The notes: a model not told the origin generated them from the letters alone. Shown: positions 1 through 12,405, counted from the stretch's first letter. The stretch: DNA of 64,000 nt from Symbiodinium natans (GCA_905221605.1 CAJNDS010002570.1:186001-250000), one strand, 5' to 3'. Program-made: numbers and translations.

Positions 1-173
1 GGAATAAACGGGGTCCCATCACACAAAAAGGATCCCGCCCCAGCTAGGGAAAAAAGACCCCCACAAAAGCTAGGAGAAAACAACATCGGCCCTTTTAGTG
101 GCCAGATACTCTGTGTATTTGGCTAAGCTACCAGATGCGCCAGACGTCGGTCACTTTTTTCTTCGTTCCGAAG

Positions 174-3100
174 GCGACCTGGTGCGACATTTTCCCCAAC
201 GTCCCACCGGATGTGTACAAGGAGAAGGTGGCAGCTGGCTCATCATTATTGCATACCATCTTGTGGAAAACGGATCACAACGATCAATCTAGATTCTGGC
301 CTTGAAGATTGCGCCTTTGGCGCTGAGGTGGACATCTTCGTGCGCTTGGGCAAAGAAATTGCGGGGGACGTGCCGCTGAAGGTCATCAACGATGGAGAGG
401 CCGAATACCAAATCCGAATGGTTCAGATGTTCCAGGGAGGGACAGGGAGCGTACCGTGCGACGTACGGAGGGCGGGTCGCAGCTGCAGAGGTCACGGCAC
501 TGGCGGCCGTGCAGAAGATCAAATCGGGCAATGATACTTTGCAGCATGCAGCATGCAGCTGCAAGTGCGAGTCGTGCCCTGTTTCAGCCGGATCTTGTCA
601 GGTCATGGGTATTTCCATGGGAAGCAGTGAGGGAGCCGGTGGGCATCCCAGCACTTTGGTTTTTTCTCCCTTTTGCTTCCGATCTTAAAAAGATATCCCC
701 TCACTCGTTTGCCTTGCATCCATCTCTTGCCTCAGCGTTCCAGGCTACGCCAATGCAGATGGCAACCTCATGGGCTGGATCAGCGAGTACGCCCTATAGC
801 TGCCCCACGACACACTGCACTTTCCCTCCCGTCCATGCCGCTCCGCGCCAGGCTCTGCTATTGCCGCTTGGACCTGAACCCCAAGGCAGGACGCAGAGGT
901 GACATTCCTGTCATTTCTCATGCTGTTTTCTCATGCTGTTGCCTCCCTGATGGGCTCCTGTCAGGCCCCTACCGATCCATGGTCCAAGGGTGCGCACAGG
1001 CTCGGCAGTGGGCCGTTTCTTTGCACCGGCACAGTCACATAAAGTGTTGCTTCTCGAAAGTTTGGGTTTTCTCTCGAGGGGCCTGAGCCACATGTACCTG
1101 GGCCAGCGCGGAACCACCAAGCTGGCGTCCAAGGGCGGCGTGGACGTGCCCGCCAACTACAAGCACCTTGGACGAAAGGAGAGCCAACACGATGGAGGAG
1201 ACTGAGTTGGAGTGGGTTCGGGCTCGCTGGAAGAGGGAACAGATCAGATCATATTTGTGGAATATTCACGATGGCGATACGGTGTTGGCCTCTTTCGGTC
1301 ACGATACGGATCATTCGAAAAAGGCTTCGGAAACAGTAGCGTTCGTGGGTTCTGTTTCAGGACTTGTGAGTTTTGAGGGCTTACATTGCAATATGTGCCT
1401 TTGGCCGTCTTGAGCATCTTGAGCCGGCAGGTACCCACATCCTGACATGGTGACGATCAAGCACGAGAACCACGCTCAGTGCCTGAAGCTGCCGCTGGCC
1501 CAGAGGGTCGGATGAGCTCTGCCTTCCTCATTTCTTAGGCCATCTCATTTCTTTCTTAACGACTCCCCTCAAAAGGAAGAAGCAGATATGAAAGGAGCGA
1601 ACAAGAACGGGAGCGATCGTGTTCTCACAACAATGCTGCAATCTCACAGGGATGAAGTGGGGTGTTGTGTGAAACAAGTGGAGGACGCAGAACACATCCC
1701 CCCCTGTCCTCGCCCTGCGATCTCAGAAGAGAGCGAGCGAGCGAGCCAGAGAGAGAGAGAGAGAGAGTGTGCGGAATCCACTCCATTGCTCATCAAGCTC
1801 ATCAAGAATTTCTGGAACACATGACAAAGGCACAATGTCTCCCCCTGTTTTGTCAGTCACCCCCCCCCCCCCCCCATCTTTCCTTCTTGCTTTGTGCTCT
1901 CTTCTGTCACTCTCCTTTCTCTTCTCCTTATCTGCGAACCTCTCAGGATCCAGGATGCCATGAAGTCGGACTCGGAGTCGGACGCGGGAGCCCCAAAACG
2001 CGAGGTCAGAATCCTAACTATATGAGATGTTAAAGCATTAAAGCCTGTCTTCCTTTCTTCGGCTAGGAGGGAAGCATCATGAGCCACATGGCCCTCCCTT
2101 GATTCCAGATGTTGCAAAACCAACTGACCGAGTGCTGGCGCGCATTTGACGAGGCAGGAGGGGAGCATCATGAGCATCAGCCGGGCATATGTCCGGCCAC
2201 ATGGCCCCCCTACATTGAAGATATTGCAAAACCAACTGCCCGCATTTGACGAGGCAGGAGGGGAGCATCATGAGCATCAGCTGGGCATATTTCCGGCCAC
2301 ATGGCCCCCCTAGATTCCAGATGTTGCAAAACCAACTGCCCGAGTGCTGGCGCGCATTTGACGAGGCAGGAGGGGAGCATCATGAGCATCAGCTGGGCAT
2401 ATTTCCGGCCACATGGCCCCGGCATATTTCCGGCCACATGGCCCCCCTAGATTCCAGATGTTGCAAAACCAACTGCCCGAGTGCTGGCGCGCATTTGACG
2501 AGGCAGGAGGGGAGCATCATGAGCATCAGCTGCGCATATTTCCGGCCACATGGCCCCCCTAGATTCCAGATGTTGCAAAACCAACTGCCCGAGTGCTGGC
2601 GCGCATTTGACGAGGCAGGAGGGGAGCATCATGAGCATCAGCCGGGCATATGGCCGGCCACATGGCCCCCCTACATTGAAGATATTGCAAAACCAACTGC
2701 CCGAGTGCTGGCGCGCATTTGACGAGGCAGGAGGGGAGCATCATGAGCATCAGCTGGGCATATTTCCGGCCACATGGCCCCCCTTGATTCCACATGTTGC
2801 AAAACCAACTGCCCGAGTGCTGGCGCGCATTTGACGAGGCAGGAGGGGAGCATCATGAGCATCAGCTGGGCATATTTCCGGCCACATGGCCCCCCTAGAT
2901 TCCAGATGTTGCGAAACCAACTGCCCGAGTGCTGGGGCGCATTTGACGAGGCAGGAGGGGAGCATCATGAGAATCAGCTGGGCATATTTCCGGCCACATG
3001 GCCCCCCTAGATTCCAGATGTTGCAAAACCAACTGCCCGAGTGCTGGCGCGCATTTGACGAGGCAGGAGGGGAGCATCATGAGCGTCAGCTGGGCATATT

Positions 3101-6100
3101 TCCGGCCACATGGCCCCCCTAGATTCCAGATGTTGCAAAACCAACTGCCCGAGTGCTGGCGCGCATTTGACGAGGCAGGAGGGGAGCATCATGAGCATCA
3201 GCTGGGCATATTTCCGGCCACATGGCCCCCCTAGATTCCAGATGTTGCAAAACCAACTGCTCGAGTGCTGGCGCGCATTTGACGAGGCAGGAGGGGAGCA
3301 TCATGAGCGTCAGCTGGGCATATTTCCGGCCACATGGCCCCCCTAGATTCCAGATGTTGCAAAACCAACTGCCCGAGTGCTGGCGCGCATTTGACGAGGC
3401 AGGAGGGGAGCATCATGAACATCAGCTGGGCATATTTCCGGCCACATGGCCCCCTAGATTCCAGATGTTGCAAAACCAACTGCCCGAGTGCTGGCGCGCC
3501 TTTGACGAGGCAGGAGGGGAGCATCATGAGCATCAGCTGGGCATATTTCCGGCCACATGGCCCCCCTAGATTCCAGGTGTTGCAAAACCAACTGCCCGAG
3601 TGCTGGCGCGCATTTGACGAGGCAGGAGGGGAGCATCATGAGCATCAGCTAGGCATATTTCCGGCCACATGGCCTCCCTAGATTCCAGATGTTGCAAAAC
3701 CAACTGCCCGAGTGCTGGCGCGCATTTGACGAGGCAGGAGGGGAGCATCATGAGCATCAGCCGGGCATATTTCCGGCCACATGGCCCCCCTACATTGAAG
3801 ATATTGCAAAACCAACTGCCCGAGTGCTGGCGCGCATTTGACGAGCATCAGCTGGGCATGTTTCCGGCCACATGCCCCCCTAGATTCCAGAGTGCTGGCG
3901 CGCATTTGACGAGGCAGGAGGGGAGCATCATGAGCATCAGCTGGGCATATTTCCGGCCACATGGCCCCACTAGATTCCAGATGTTGCAAAACCAACTGCC
4001 CGAGTGCTGGCGCGCATTTGACGAGGCAGGAGGGGAGCATCATGAGCATCAGCTGGGCATATTTCCGGCCACATGGCCCCCCTAGATTCCAGATGTTGCA
4101 AAACCAACTGCCCGAGTGCTGGCGCGCATTTGACGAGGCAGGAGGGGAGCATCACGAGCATCAGCTGGGCATATTTCCGGCCACATGGCCGCATCATGAG
4201 CATCAGCTGGGCATATTTCCGGCCACATGGCCCCCCTAGATTCCAGATGTTGCAAAACCAACTGCCCGAGTGCTGGCGCGCATTTGACGAGGCAGGAGGG
4301 GAGCATCATGAGCATCAGCTGGGCATATTTCCGGCCACATGGCCCCCCTAGATTCCAGATGTTGCAAAACCAACTGCCCGAGCGCCGGCGCGCATTTGAC
4401 GAGGCAGGAGGGAGGCATCACTAGCATCAGCTGGGCATATTTCCGGCCACATGGCCCCCCCAGATTCCAGATGTTGCAAAACCAACTGCCCGAGTGCTGG
4501 CGCGCATTTGACGAGGCAGGAGGGGAGCATCATGAGCATCAGCTGGGCATATTTCCGGCCACATGGCCCCCCTAGATTCCAGATGTTGCAAAACCAACTG
4601 CCCGAGTGCTGGCGCGCATTTGACGAGGCAGGAGGGGAGCATCATGAGCATCAGCTGGGCATATTTCCGGCCACATGGCCCCCCTAGATTCCAGATGATG
4701 TTGCAAAACCAACTGCCCGAGTGCTGGCGCGCATTTGACGAGGCAGGAGGGGAGCATCATGAGCATCAGCTGGGCATATTTCCGGCCACATGGCCCTAGA
4801 TTCCAGATGTTGCAAAACCAACTGCCCGAGTGCTGGCGCGCATTTGACGAGGCAGGAGGGGAGCATCATGAGCATCAGCTGGGCATATTTCCGGCCACAT
4901 GGCCCTCTAGATTCCAGAGTGCTGGCGCGCATTTGACGAGGCAGGAGGGGAGCATCATGAGCATCAGCTGGGCATATTTCCGGCCACATGGCCCCTAGAT
5001 TCCAGATGTTGCAAAACCAACTGCCCGAGTGCTGGCGCGCATTTGACGAGGGGAGCATCATGAGCGTCAGCTGGGCATATTTCCGGCCACATGGCCCCTA
5101 GATTCCAGATGTTGCAAAACCAACTGCCCGAGTGCTGGCGCGCATTTGACGAGGCAGGAGGGGGGTGTTTGGCTTAGAGGTGCCTCTTGGAGGGGTGTTT
5201 GGCTTGGAGGAGGGGCGTGTTTGGCTTAGAGGTGCATCTGGGAGGGTCTTGGAGGGTGGTGTTTGGCCTAGAGGTGCCTCTTGGAGGGGTGTGTTTGGCT
5301 TGGAGGAGGGGCGTGTTTGGCTTAGAGGTGCATCTGGGAGGGTCTTGGAGGGGGGTGTTTGGCTTAGAGGTGCCTGTGTTTGGCTTAGAGGTGCCTCTTG
5401 GAGGGGTGTGTTTGCCTTGGAGGAGGCGCGTGTTTGGCTTCGAGGTGCATCTGGGGGAGGGTCTTGGAGGGGGGTGTTTGGCTTGGAGGAGGGGCGTGAG
5501 GTGCATCTGGGAGGGTCTTGGAGGGGGGTGTTTGGCTTAGAGGTGCCTCTTGGAGGGCTTGGAGGAGGGGCGATTTTGGCTTAGAGGTGCGTCTGGGAGG
5601 GTCTTGGAGGGGGGGGGTGCTTGGCGCAGAGTCGCGTCTTGGAGGGGTGTGTTTGGCTTGGAGGAGGGGCGTGTTTGGCTTAGAGCTGCGTCTGGAGGGG
5701 GGTGTTTGGCTGAGAGGTGCATCTTGGAGGGGTGTTTGGCTTGGAGGAGGGGCGTGATTAGAGGTGCGTCTGGGAGGGTCTTGGAGGGGTGTGTTTGGCT
5801 TAGAGGTGCGTCTTGGAGGGTGTGTTTGGCTTGGAGGAGGGGCGTGTTTGGCCTTAGAGGTGCGTCTGGGAGGGTCTTGGAGGGGGGTGTTTGGCTTAGA
5901 GGTGCGTCTTGGAGGGGTGTGCTTGGCTTGGAGGAGGGGCGTGTTTGGCGAAGAGGTGCGTCTGGGAGGGTCTTGGAGGGGGTGTGTTAGAGGTGCGTCT
6001 TGGAGGGTGTGTTTGGCTCGGAGGAGGGGCGTGTTTGGCGAAGAGGTGCGTCTGGGAGGGTCTTGGAGGGGGTGTGTTAGAGGTGCGTCTTGGAGGGTGT

Positions 6101-9100
6101 GTTTGGCTCGGAGGAGGGGCGTGTTTGGCGAAGAGGTGCGTCTGGGAGGGTCTTGGAGGGGGTGTGTTAGAGGTGCGTCTTGGAGGGTGTGTTTGGCTCG
6201 GAGGAGGGGCGTGTTTGGCTTTGCGTGTTTGGCTTAGAGGTGCATCTGGGAGGGTCTTGGAGGGGGGTGTTTGGCTTAGAGGTGCCTCTTGGAGGGGTGT
6301 GTTTGGCTTGGAGGAGGGGCGTGTTTGGCTTATTGGAGGGGCGTGTTTGGCTTAGAGGTGCATCTGGGAGTGTCTTGGAGGGGGGTGTTTGGCTTAGAGG
6401 TGCCTCTTGGAGGGGTGTGTTTGGCTTGGAGGAGGGGCTTGTGGCTTAGAGGTGCATCTGGGAAGGTCTTTGGAGGGGGGTGTTTGGCTTAGAGGTGCCT
6501 CTTGGAGGGGTGTGTTTGGCTTGGAGGAGGGGCGTGTTTGGCTTAGAGGTGCATCTGGGAGGGTTTTGGACGGGGGTGTTTGGCTTAGAGGTGCCTCTTG
6601 CAGGGGTGTGTTTGGCTTGCAGGAGGGGCGTGTTTGGCTTAGAGGTGCTTAGAGGTGCGTCTTGGAGGGTGTGTTTGGTTTGGAGGAGGGGCGTGTTTGG
6701 CGAAGAGGTGCGTCTGGGAGGGTCTTGGAGGGGCTGTGTTTGGCTTAGAGGTGCGTCTTGGAGGGTGTGTTTGGCTTGGAGGAGGGGCATCTTTGGCTTT
6801 GGCTTGGAGGAGGGGCGTGTTTGGCTTAGAGGTGCATCTGGGAGGGTCGTGGACGGGGGTGTTTGGCTTAGAGGTGCCTCTTGGAGGGGTGTGTTTGGCT
6901 TGGAGGAGGGGCGTGTTTTGCTTAGAGGTGCGTCTGGGAGGGTCTTTTGGAGGGGGGTGTTTGGCTTAGAGGTGCCTCTTGGAGGGTGTGTTTGGCTTGG
7001 AGGAGGGGCGTGTTTGGCTTAGAGGTGCATCTGGGAGGGTCTTGGAGGGGGGTGTTTGGCTTAGAGGTGCCTCTTGGGGGTGTGTTTGGCTTGGAGGAGG
7101 GGCGTGTTTGGCTTAGAGGTGCATCTGGGAGGGTCTTGGAGGGGGGTGTGCATCTGGGAGGGTCTTGGAGGGGGGTGTTTGGCTTAAAGTTGCCTCTTGG
7201 AGGAGGGGCGTGTTTGGCTTGGAGGTGGCTTAGAGGTGCATCTGGGAGGGTCTTGGAGGGGGGTGTTTGGCTTAGAGGTGCCTCTTGGAGGGGTGTGTTT
7301 GGCTTGGAGGAGGGGCGTGTTTGGCTTAGAGGTGCATCTGGGAGGGTCTTGGAGGGGGGTGTTTGGCTTGGAGGAGGGGCGTGTTTGGCTTAGAGGTGCA
7401 TCTGGGAGGGTCTTGGAGGGGGGTGTTTGGCTTGGAGGTGCCTGTTGGAGGGTGTTTGGCTTAGAGGTGCATCTGGGAGGGTTTTGGAGGGGGGTGTTTG
7501 GCTTAGAGGTGCATCTGGGAGGGTCTTGGAGGGGGGGTGTTTGGCTTAGAGGTGCCTCTTGGAGAGGTGTGTTTGGCTTTGGAGGAGGGGCGTGTTTGTC
7601 TTAGAGGTGCATCTGTGAGGGTCTTGGACGGGGGTGTTAGGTGCCTTTTGGAGGGGTGTGTTTGGCTTGGAGGAGGGGCGTAGGAGGGGCGTGTTTGGCT
7701 TAGAGGTGCATCTGGGAGGGTTTTGGGGGGGGGTGTTTGGCTTGGAGGTGCCTCTTGGAGAGGTGGCTTGGAGGAGGGGCGTGTTTGGCTTAGAGGTGCA
7801 TCTGGGAGGGTCTTGGAGGGGGGTGGTGTTTGGCTTAGAGGTGCCTCTTGGAGGGGTGTGTTTGGCTTGGAGGAGGGGCGTGTTTGGCTTAGAGGTGCAT
7901 CTGGGATGCCTCTTGGAGGTGTGTGTTGGGCTTGGAGGAGCAGCGTGTTTTGCTTAGAGGTGCATCTGGGAGGGTCTTGGAGGGGGGTGTTTGGCTTGGA
8001 GGTGCCTCTTGGAGGGGTGTTTTGGGCTTGGAGGAGGGGCGTGTTTGGCTTAGAGGTGCATCTGGGAGGGTCTTGGCGGGGGGCGTTTGGCTTGGAGGAG
8101 GAGCATCATGAGCATCAGCTGGGCATATTTCCGGCCACATGGCCCCGCTAGATTCCAGATGTTGCAAAACCAACTGCCCGAGTGCTGGCGCGCATTTGAC
8201 GAGGCAGGAGGGGAGCATCATGAGCATCAGCTAGGCATATTTCCGGCCACATGGCCCCCCTAGATTCCAGATGTTGCAAAACCAACTGCCCGAGTGCTGG
8301 CGCGCATTTGACGAGGCAGGAGGGGAGCATCATGAGCATCAGCCGGGCATATTTCCGGCCACATGGCCCCCCTACATTGAAGATATTGCAAAACCAACTG
8401 CCCGAGTGCTGGCGCGCATTTGACGAGCATCAGCTGGGCATATTTCCGGCCACATGCCCCCCTGGATTCCAGACTGCTGGCGCGCATTTGACGAGGCAGG
8501 AGGGGAGCATCATGAGCATCAGCTGGGCATATTTCCGGCCACATGGCCCCCCTGGATTCCAGATGTTGCAAAACCAACTGCCCGAGTGCTGGCGCGCATT
8601 TGACGAGGCAGGAGGGGAGCATCATGAGCATCAGCTGGGCATATTTCCGGCCACATGGCCCCCCTAGATTCCAGATGTTGCAAAACCAACTGCCCGAGTG
8701 CTGGCGCGCATTTGACGAGGCAGGAGGGGAGCATCACGAGCATCAGCTGGGCATATTTCCGGCCACATGGCCGCATCATGAGCATCAGCTGGGCATATTT
8801 CCGGCCACATGGCCCCCCTAGATTCCAGATGTTGCAAAACCAACTGCCCGAGTGCTGGCGCGCATTTGACGAGGCAGGAAGGGAGCATCATGAGCATCAG
8901 CTGGGTACATTTCCGGCCACATGGCCCCCCTAGATTCCAGATGTTGCAAAACCAACTGCCCCAGTGATGGTCCGCATTTGACGAGGCAGGGGGGAGCATC
9001 ATGAGCATCAGCTGGGCACATTTCCGGCCACATGGCCCCCTTAGACTCCAGATGTTGCAAAGCCAACTGCCCGAGTGCTGGCGCGCATTTGACGAGGCAG

Positions 9101-10961
9101 GAAGGGAGCATCATGAGCATCGGCTGGGCATATTTCCGGCCACATGGCCCCCCTGGACTCCAGATGTTGCAAAACCAACTGCCCGAGTGATGGCGCGCAT
9201 TTGACGAGGCAGGAGGGGAGCATCATGAGCATCAGCTGGGTTTTTTTCCGGCCACATGGCCCCCCTGGACTCCAGATGTTGCAAAACCAACTGCCCGAAT
9301 ACATCAGCTGGGCTTATTTCCGGCCACATTGCCCCCCCCCCCCCCCCCCCCCGCCCCCCTGGACTCCAGATTTTGCAAAACCCACTGCCTCAATGATTGC
9401 GGCATTTGAGCAGCAGCTGGGTATATTTCCGGCCACATGGCCCCAGACTCCCGATGTTGCAAAGCCAACTGCCCCAGTGACGGCGCGCATTTGACGAGGC
9501 AGGAGCATCAGCTGGGTCCGGCCCTAGACTTCAGATGTTGCCTCCACATACTAACTGTCCCGCGCTTTTTGACGCAGGAAAAGCACGATGAGCATCGGCT
9601 CGAACATTTTCCGCTACATGGCGCCCCCCCCCCCCCCCCCTAGACTCCAGATGTTGCAAAACGAACTGCCTCAGTGATTGACAGGGAGAATCATGAGCAT
9701 CAGCTGGGTGTATGTCCGGCTACCCCTAGACTCCAGATGTTGCAAAGCTACCTGCCTCAGTGATTATGGTTGGGTATATTTCCCTCCACATGCCCCCCTA
9801 GCCCCTAGTTGTTGCAAAGCCAACGCCGAACCCGTAGATGAAGTTTTGCCATTTCCGCCTTTTGCATCTCGGCAACGAGTTCCTTATTGCACCTGGGGCA
9901 AGGGAATCACAAAGGGCACCCCCAAAACTGCGCAAACAAGTTCTGGACGTAGCAAGGTCCGGATGCAGGACCTTCATTATGTGCCCCACTTGCCGCGCAT
10001 TCCACCGCCCCCTCCCAGAAAAGTACGTTGGACCACAACCTGAGGGGGCCTAATTCGGAAGGGTTTGGTGGGGCTCCGGCGGGTGCAGACTGAAAGGTGA
10101 AGAAGATCTACGAGACGGTGGGAGTTTACCTGGGCTATGCCTTGGCACAGTGCCCTGGCGCACACACCGATGACTTTGATGAGACGCTCCGGTAATTGCC
10201 CCGAGGTATAGTGAGTTCTACAAGATCGACCACGTCATGATTCTCGGGCGTGTGAGCAAGGGCAAGGCTTCGCAATGCAATTGCACCTTTACATGAAACA
10301 CGTAAAGCTAACACTCTCACATCTCTTCACTGACTGCTCTTGACAGCTCCCTCCAAGCTAGGTTGCCTCTCAAAGTTTGGGCACAGCTTGTGCTCTTTTC
10401 TTGGCAGGGTGGGGACATCATGCTTGACATGGCCAAGAAGGTTCTTGAGGAGGAGTTCCCGCAGTTCTCTCATATCAAGTGACTCTGCGTAAAAAGAGGC
10501 AGCTCCGGAAAGAAGCACGATGGAGAAAGGGATTGAGGCTGCTTTGGGTTTGTGTTGGCAATGGGCAATCTCCGCAAGTGTTTGATCGACCGGACGTCCT
10601 TGGATGAGAGTGAGACAGGAACTGAGGCGCGAAGCCCCTCAGCAGGGGCAGGAACTGTGTTGAGAACTTCATGGAAAAAACCATGGAGAGAAATTTGGAA
10701 CAATCGGGGAAGATTTAGGAAAACTTGCGCTCTGAGGTTCCACACGGCAGACGACCACTTCAAGGCACCGTCGAGAAAGCTTGAAACAAGAAAGGGCACT
10801 GCCATTCTCGAGTGCTCTCATGCTATACATATGTAACATCATGCAAGTTACATAGTGCTGCTTGAAGTACTTCCTTGTGCTTTGTTGTACTTTCTGCCGC
10901 CTTTTTGCTCTGAGAGGCCGTGGGTCAGTGCATTGCAGCGGCGGCGCTGCCCGAGCTGTGA
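174..10961 (+). CDS. ROK/ASKHA-type kinase-like protein, 3' part, 15 exons (5' end outside window)
   Basis: Proposed exons: 174-237, 293-399, 491-532, 602-638, 744-786, 852-885, 965-993, 1079-1162, 1431-1490, 1947-2004, 10097-10149, 10206-10266, 10408-10478, 10737-10764, 10917-10961 (TGA at 10959). They join in frame into 271 residues. Landmarks in order: KVINDGEVTALAA (acidic ASKHA/ROK phosphate-loop region, split across exons 2-3), VMGISMGSSEGAGYA (glycine-rich phosphate motif), NPKAPTDPWSKGAGLSHMYL, KKIYETVGVYLGYALAQ, DHVMILGRVSKGKGGD (adenosine-type motif) and the end AVGQCIAAAALPEL. This order matches uncharacterised ROK-family sugar-kinase-like proteins as I remember them. Donors are 8 GC, 5 GT and 1 GA; 13 of 14 acceptors are followed by G. 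Exon 1 (ending KEKVAA) is the least certain and the start codon lies upstream. Intron 2005-10096 (about 8.1 kb, phase 0) contains both satellite arrays. The substrate cannot be named from sequence; a sugar-kinase or regulatory role is inference. Confidence 0.75.
2061..5160. repeat. 112-bp minisatellite array, left part
   Basis: About 27 head-to-tail copies of a 112-bp unit. Equivalent positions recur at 2998, 3110, 3222 and 3334. The unit runs from CTAGATTCCAGATGTTGC through CCGAGTGCTGGCGCGCATTT and GGAGCATCATGAGCATCAGC to CCGGCCACATGGCCCCC. Most copies are over 95% alike by eye. Variants include a unit with ACATTGAAGATATTG (near 2210, 2670 and 3790), a shortened unit (3840-3900) and a partial double unit (4190-4215). 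Because 112 is not a multiple of 3, repeated open frames of 61-138 codons occur on both strands; these are repeat artefacts. The array lies inside an intron of the ROK-like gene. Confidence 0.97.
5161..8099. repeat. 96-bp G/T-rich minisatellite array nested in the 112-bp array
   Basis: About 30 irregular copies of a roughly 96-bp unit (for example 5215 to 5311) made of three related sub-blocks: TGTTTGGCTTAGAGGTGC, CATCTGGGAGGGTCTTGGAG and TGTTTGGCTTGGAGGAGGGG. Copies vary at CATC/CCTC/CGTC and in the G-run lengths; a subset near 5940-6200 carries GGCGAAGAGG. It is strongly strand-asymmetric (G and T on the + strand, very few C). Predicted peptides such as FGLEVHLGGSWRG in all + frames only reflect the repeat. 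Its left edge falls within one 112-bp unit at GAGGCAGGAGG and the 112-bp array resumes at 8100 from the same point. Confidence 0.97.
8100..9800. repeat. 112-bp minisatellite array, right part, decaying to the right
   Basis: The 112-bp unit resumes at GGAGGAGGAGCATCATGAG. Copies are near-perfect up to about 8930 and then degrade progressively: base changes near 8940-9300, a C-run insertion at 9330-9356, and only fragments left at 9420-9800 (GATGTTGCAAA, GAGCATCAGCTGGG). The block 8116-8927 repeats the variant order of 3534-4345 at a constant offset of 4582 bp, including the ACATTGAAGATATTG unit, the shortened unit and the duplicated GCATCATGAGCATCAG. The decayed right edge suggests the older boundary of the array. 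Confidence 0.95.
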
Positions 10962-11645
10962 AGCGATTTGACATGAGACGGGGAGCTTTGTGGGGGGGCG
11001 GGGGGAGGGGGGCATCTGAAGGGGGTTGGATTCTACTCGGCTCCTTTCGGTCAGAGCCACATAGTCGGACACATTTGACTCGGTTGCCCAGGTGCGGTGA
11101 AGGCCGAGGGTGCAAAGATCTGTGCATTCGAAGCCCTGCCGTGGTTCACGGACCGGAAGCTGCTTCTGGGTGAGTGCCCTTCGCGGGAGGGCTAGGTTTT
11201 ATTGTTTATATGGCATTGTACAATATTGTAGGCATTCTCATGGCTTTCTGGCAAATTTTGCTGGACCCGAGAGCTCCATGTGACACAGTTCAATCTTACA
11301 CAACTTAATCAGCAATATTCAACACTCAGTAGTGAAGGCATGGCAACGTGTGCTGACAAGCTGCATCAGCGAGCTCCATGACAGAGACCGCATTCACGAT
11401 CATTCTTGAAGTTACAGGCAGCGTGAGAAACGGATTGTGCGTGGTCACTGTGGTGCTTCTTTTCGGGTTTGAGCAGCCGTGAGACAAGCCCTATGGCCCT
11501 ATGTCCTTCATCATTGAACCAACAAACTCGAGGCAAGGCGTGGAGGACGCGCCACCATTGAGCGCCGAGCTGCCCTCGAATCTTTACGAAGAGTTGCACC
11601 CGTTGCCAGGGAAACGTGGCAGAGTGGTTCTCTACAGCCTCTGCC
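10962..11645. other. Intergenic gap downstream of the ROK-like gene
   Basis: No convincing gene. It holds a short G-run (10994-11012) and one exon-like stretch at 11097-11165 reading AVKAEGAKICAFEALPWF in the + strand, ending at a GGGTGAG donor-like site. That stretch is open and protein-like but I cannot assign it to the gene upstream (which ends at 10961) or to one downstream. Confidence 0.4.
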
Positions 11646-11736
11646 AAGAGCTTTGAGATCATTCCTGAGGCAGTCAAGCACCTGTGGCTTCTCAAGCCAC
11701 AAGGAGAGCACTCGCTGAGGCGGCTGCTCTGGGCTC
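11646..11736 (+). CDS. Exon-like segment, unrecognised protein
   Basis: Open in one frame with protein-like composition: begins KSFEIIPEAVKHLWLLKPQG and continues through EHSLRRLLW. Several exon-like segments follow on the same strand up to 16.6 kb (12406, 12867, 13643, 14434, 16455), so they may be exons of one gene between the ROK-like gene and the cullin. No family recognised and the boundaries are approximate. Confidence 0.3.
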
Positions 11737-12405
11737 GGACCCTACACTGCCTTCGGTCTGCATTTCCCTGTGCAGCCCTGTTCAGCTGAGCTCGCTCCCT
11801 GTGCACTTTCACAGGCACACTGACACTGTAGGCATCTCTTTGCGACCTTCGGATTTCAAGCTTTGGTGTCCCTGCAGCCAAACCCTTCACATCCCTGCCT
11901 TGACATCCATTGGCAGCGCCTAGGTGTCGCAGCTCACCAGCAACCACATCGAGCTTGGGGCTCTCTGATTCCCACTTTGCCCACGAAGTGTCCTTCTCGT
12001 TCTCTGCAGGTTCTGCCCCTTCCTCCCCAACTTGATGGCGACGCTTCTCTCCTTTTTCACCGAAGTCCTCCTCCAAGAATCAGCAAAAGAGTTGCACTTC
12101 AAGCCATTGCCAGCTTGCTGCACATCTCACATCGAAGTTGGTTAGGCCGAGACCATGTTCATTGTCCGCGAGCTGCTTCTGGAGGCGCGCGCTCTCTGGA
12201 GCCTCTCAAGTAAATTCCTGAGAGGATCGAATGAGAGACGGGACGAGAGACGGCGAGAGATGGCGAGGGTTTCGATGTTACCGCAGGCGGAGAGCGCGCC
12301 CCAAGCAGCCCTGCCCTTGGAGATGCGGCTCGCGATCTGTTGCTGAAGATGCTGTGGGGAATTTTCGGAGTTGGGAACGGAACATCTCCTTGAGTGAGTT
12401 TGCGC

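Noticed and set aside
5165-8151. Several 100-180 codon frames of FGLEVHLGGSWRG-type repeats
   Set aside because: Open in all three + frames because the strand lacks stop codons by composition; no independent sign of translation.
2061-9800. CRISPR array or tandem-repeat protein gene
   Set aside because: Units are directly adjacent without unique spacers, are far too long for CRISPR, and the unit lengths (112 and about 96 irregular) do not preserve one frame. They lie within an intron.
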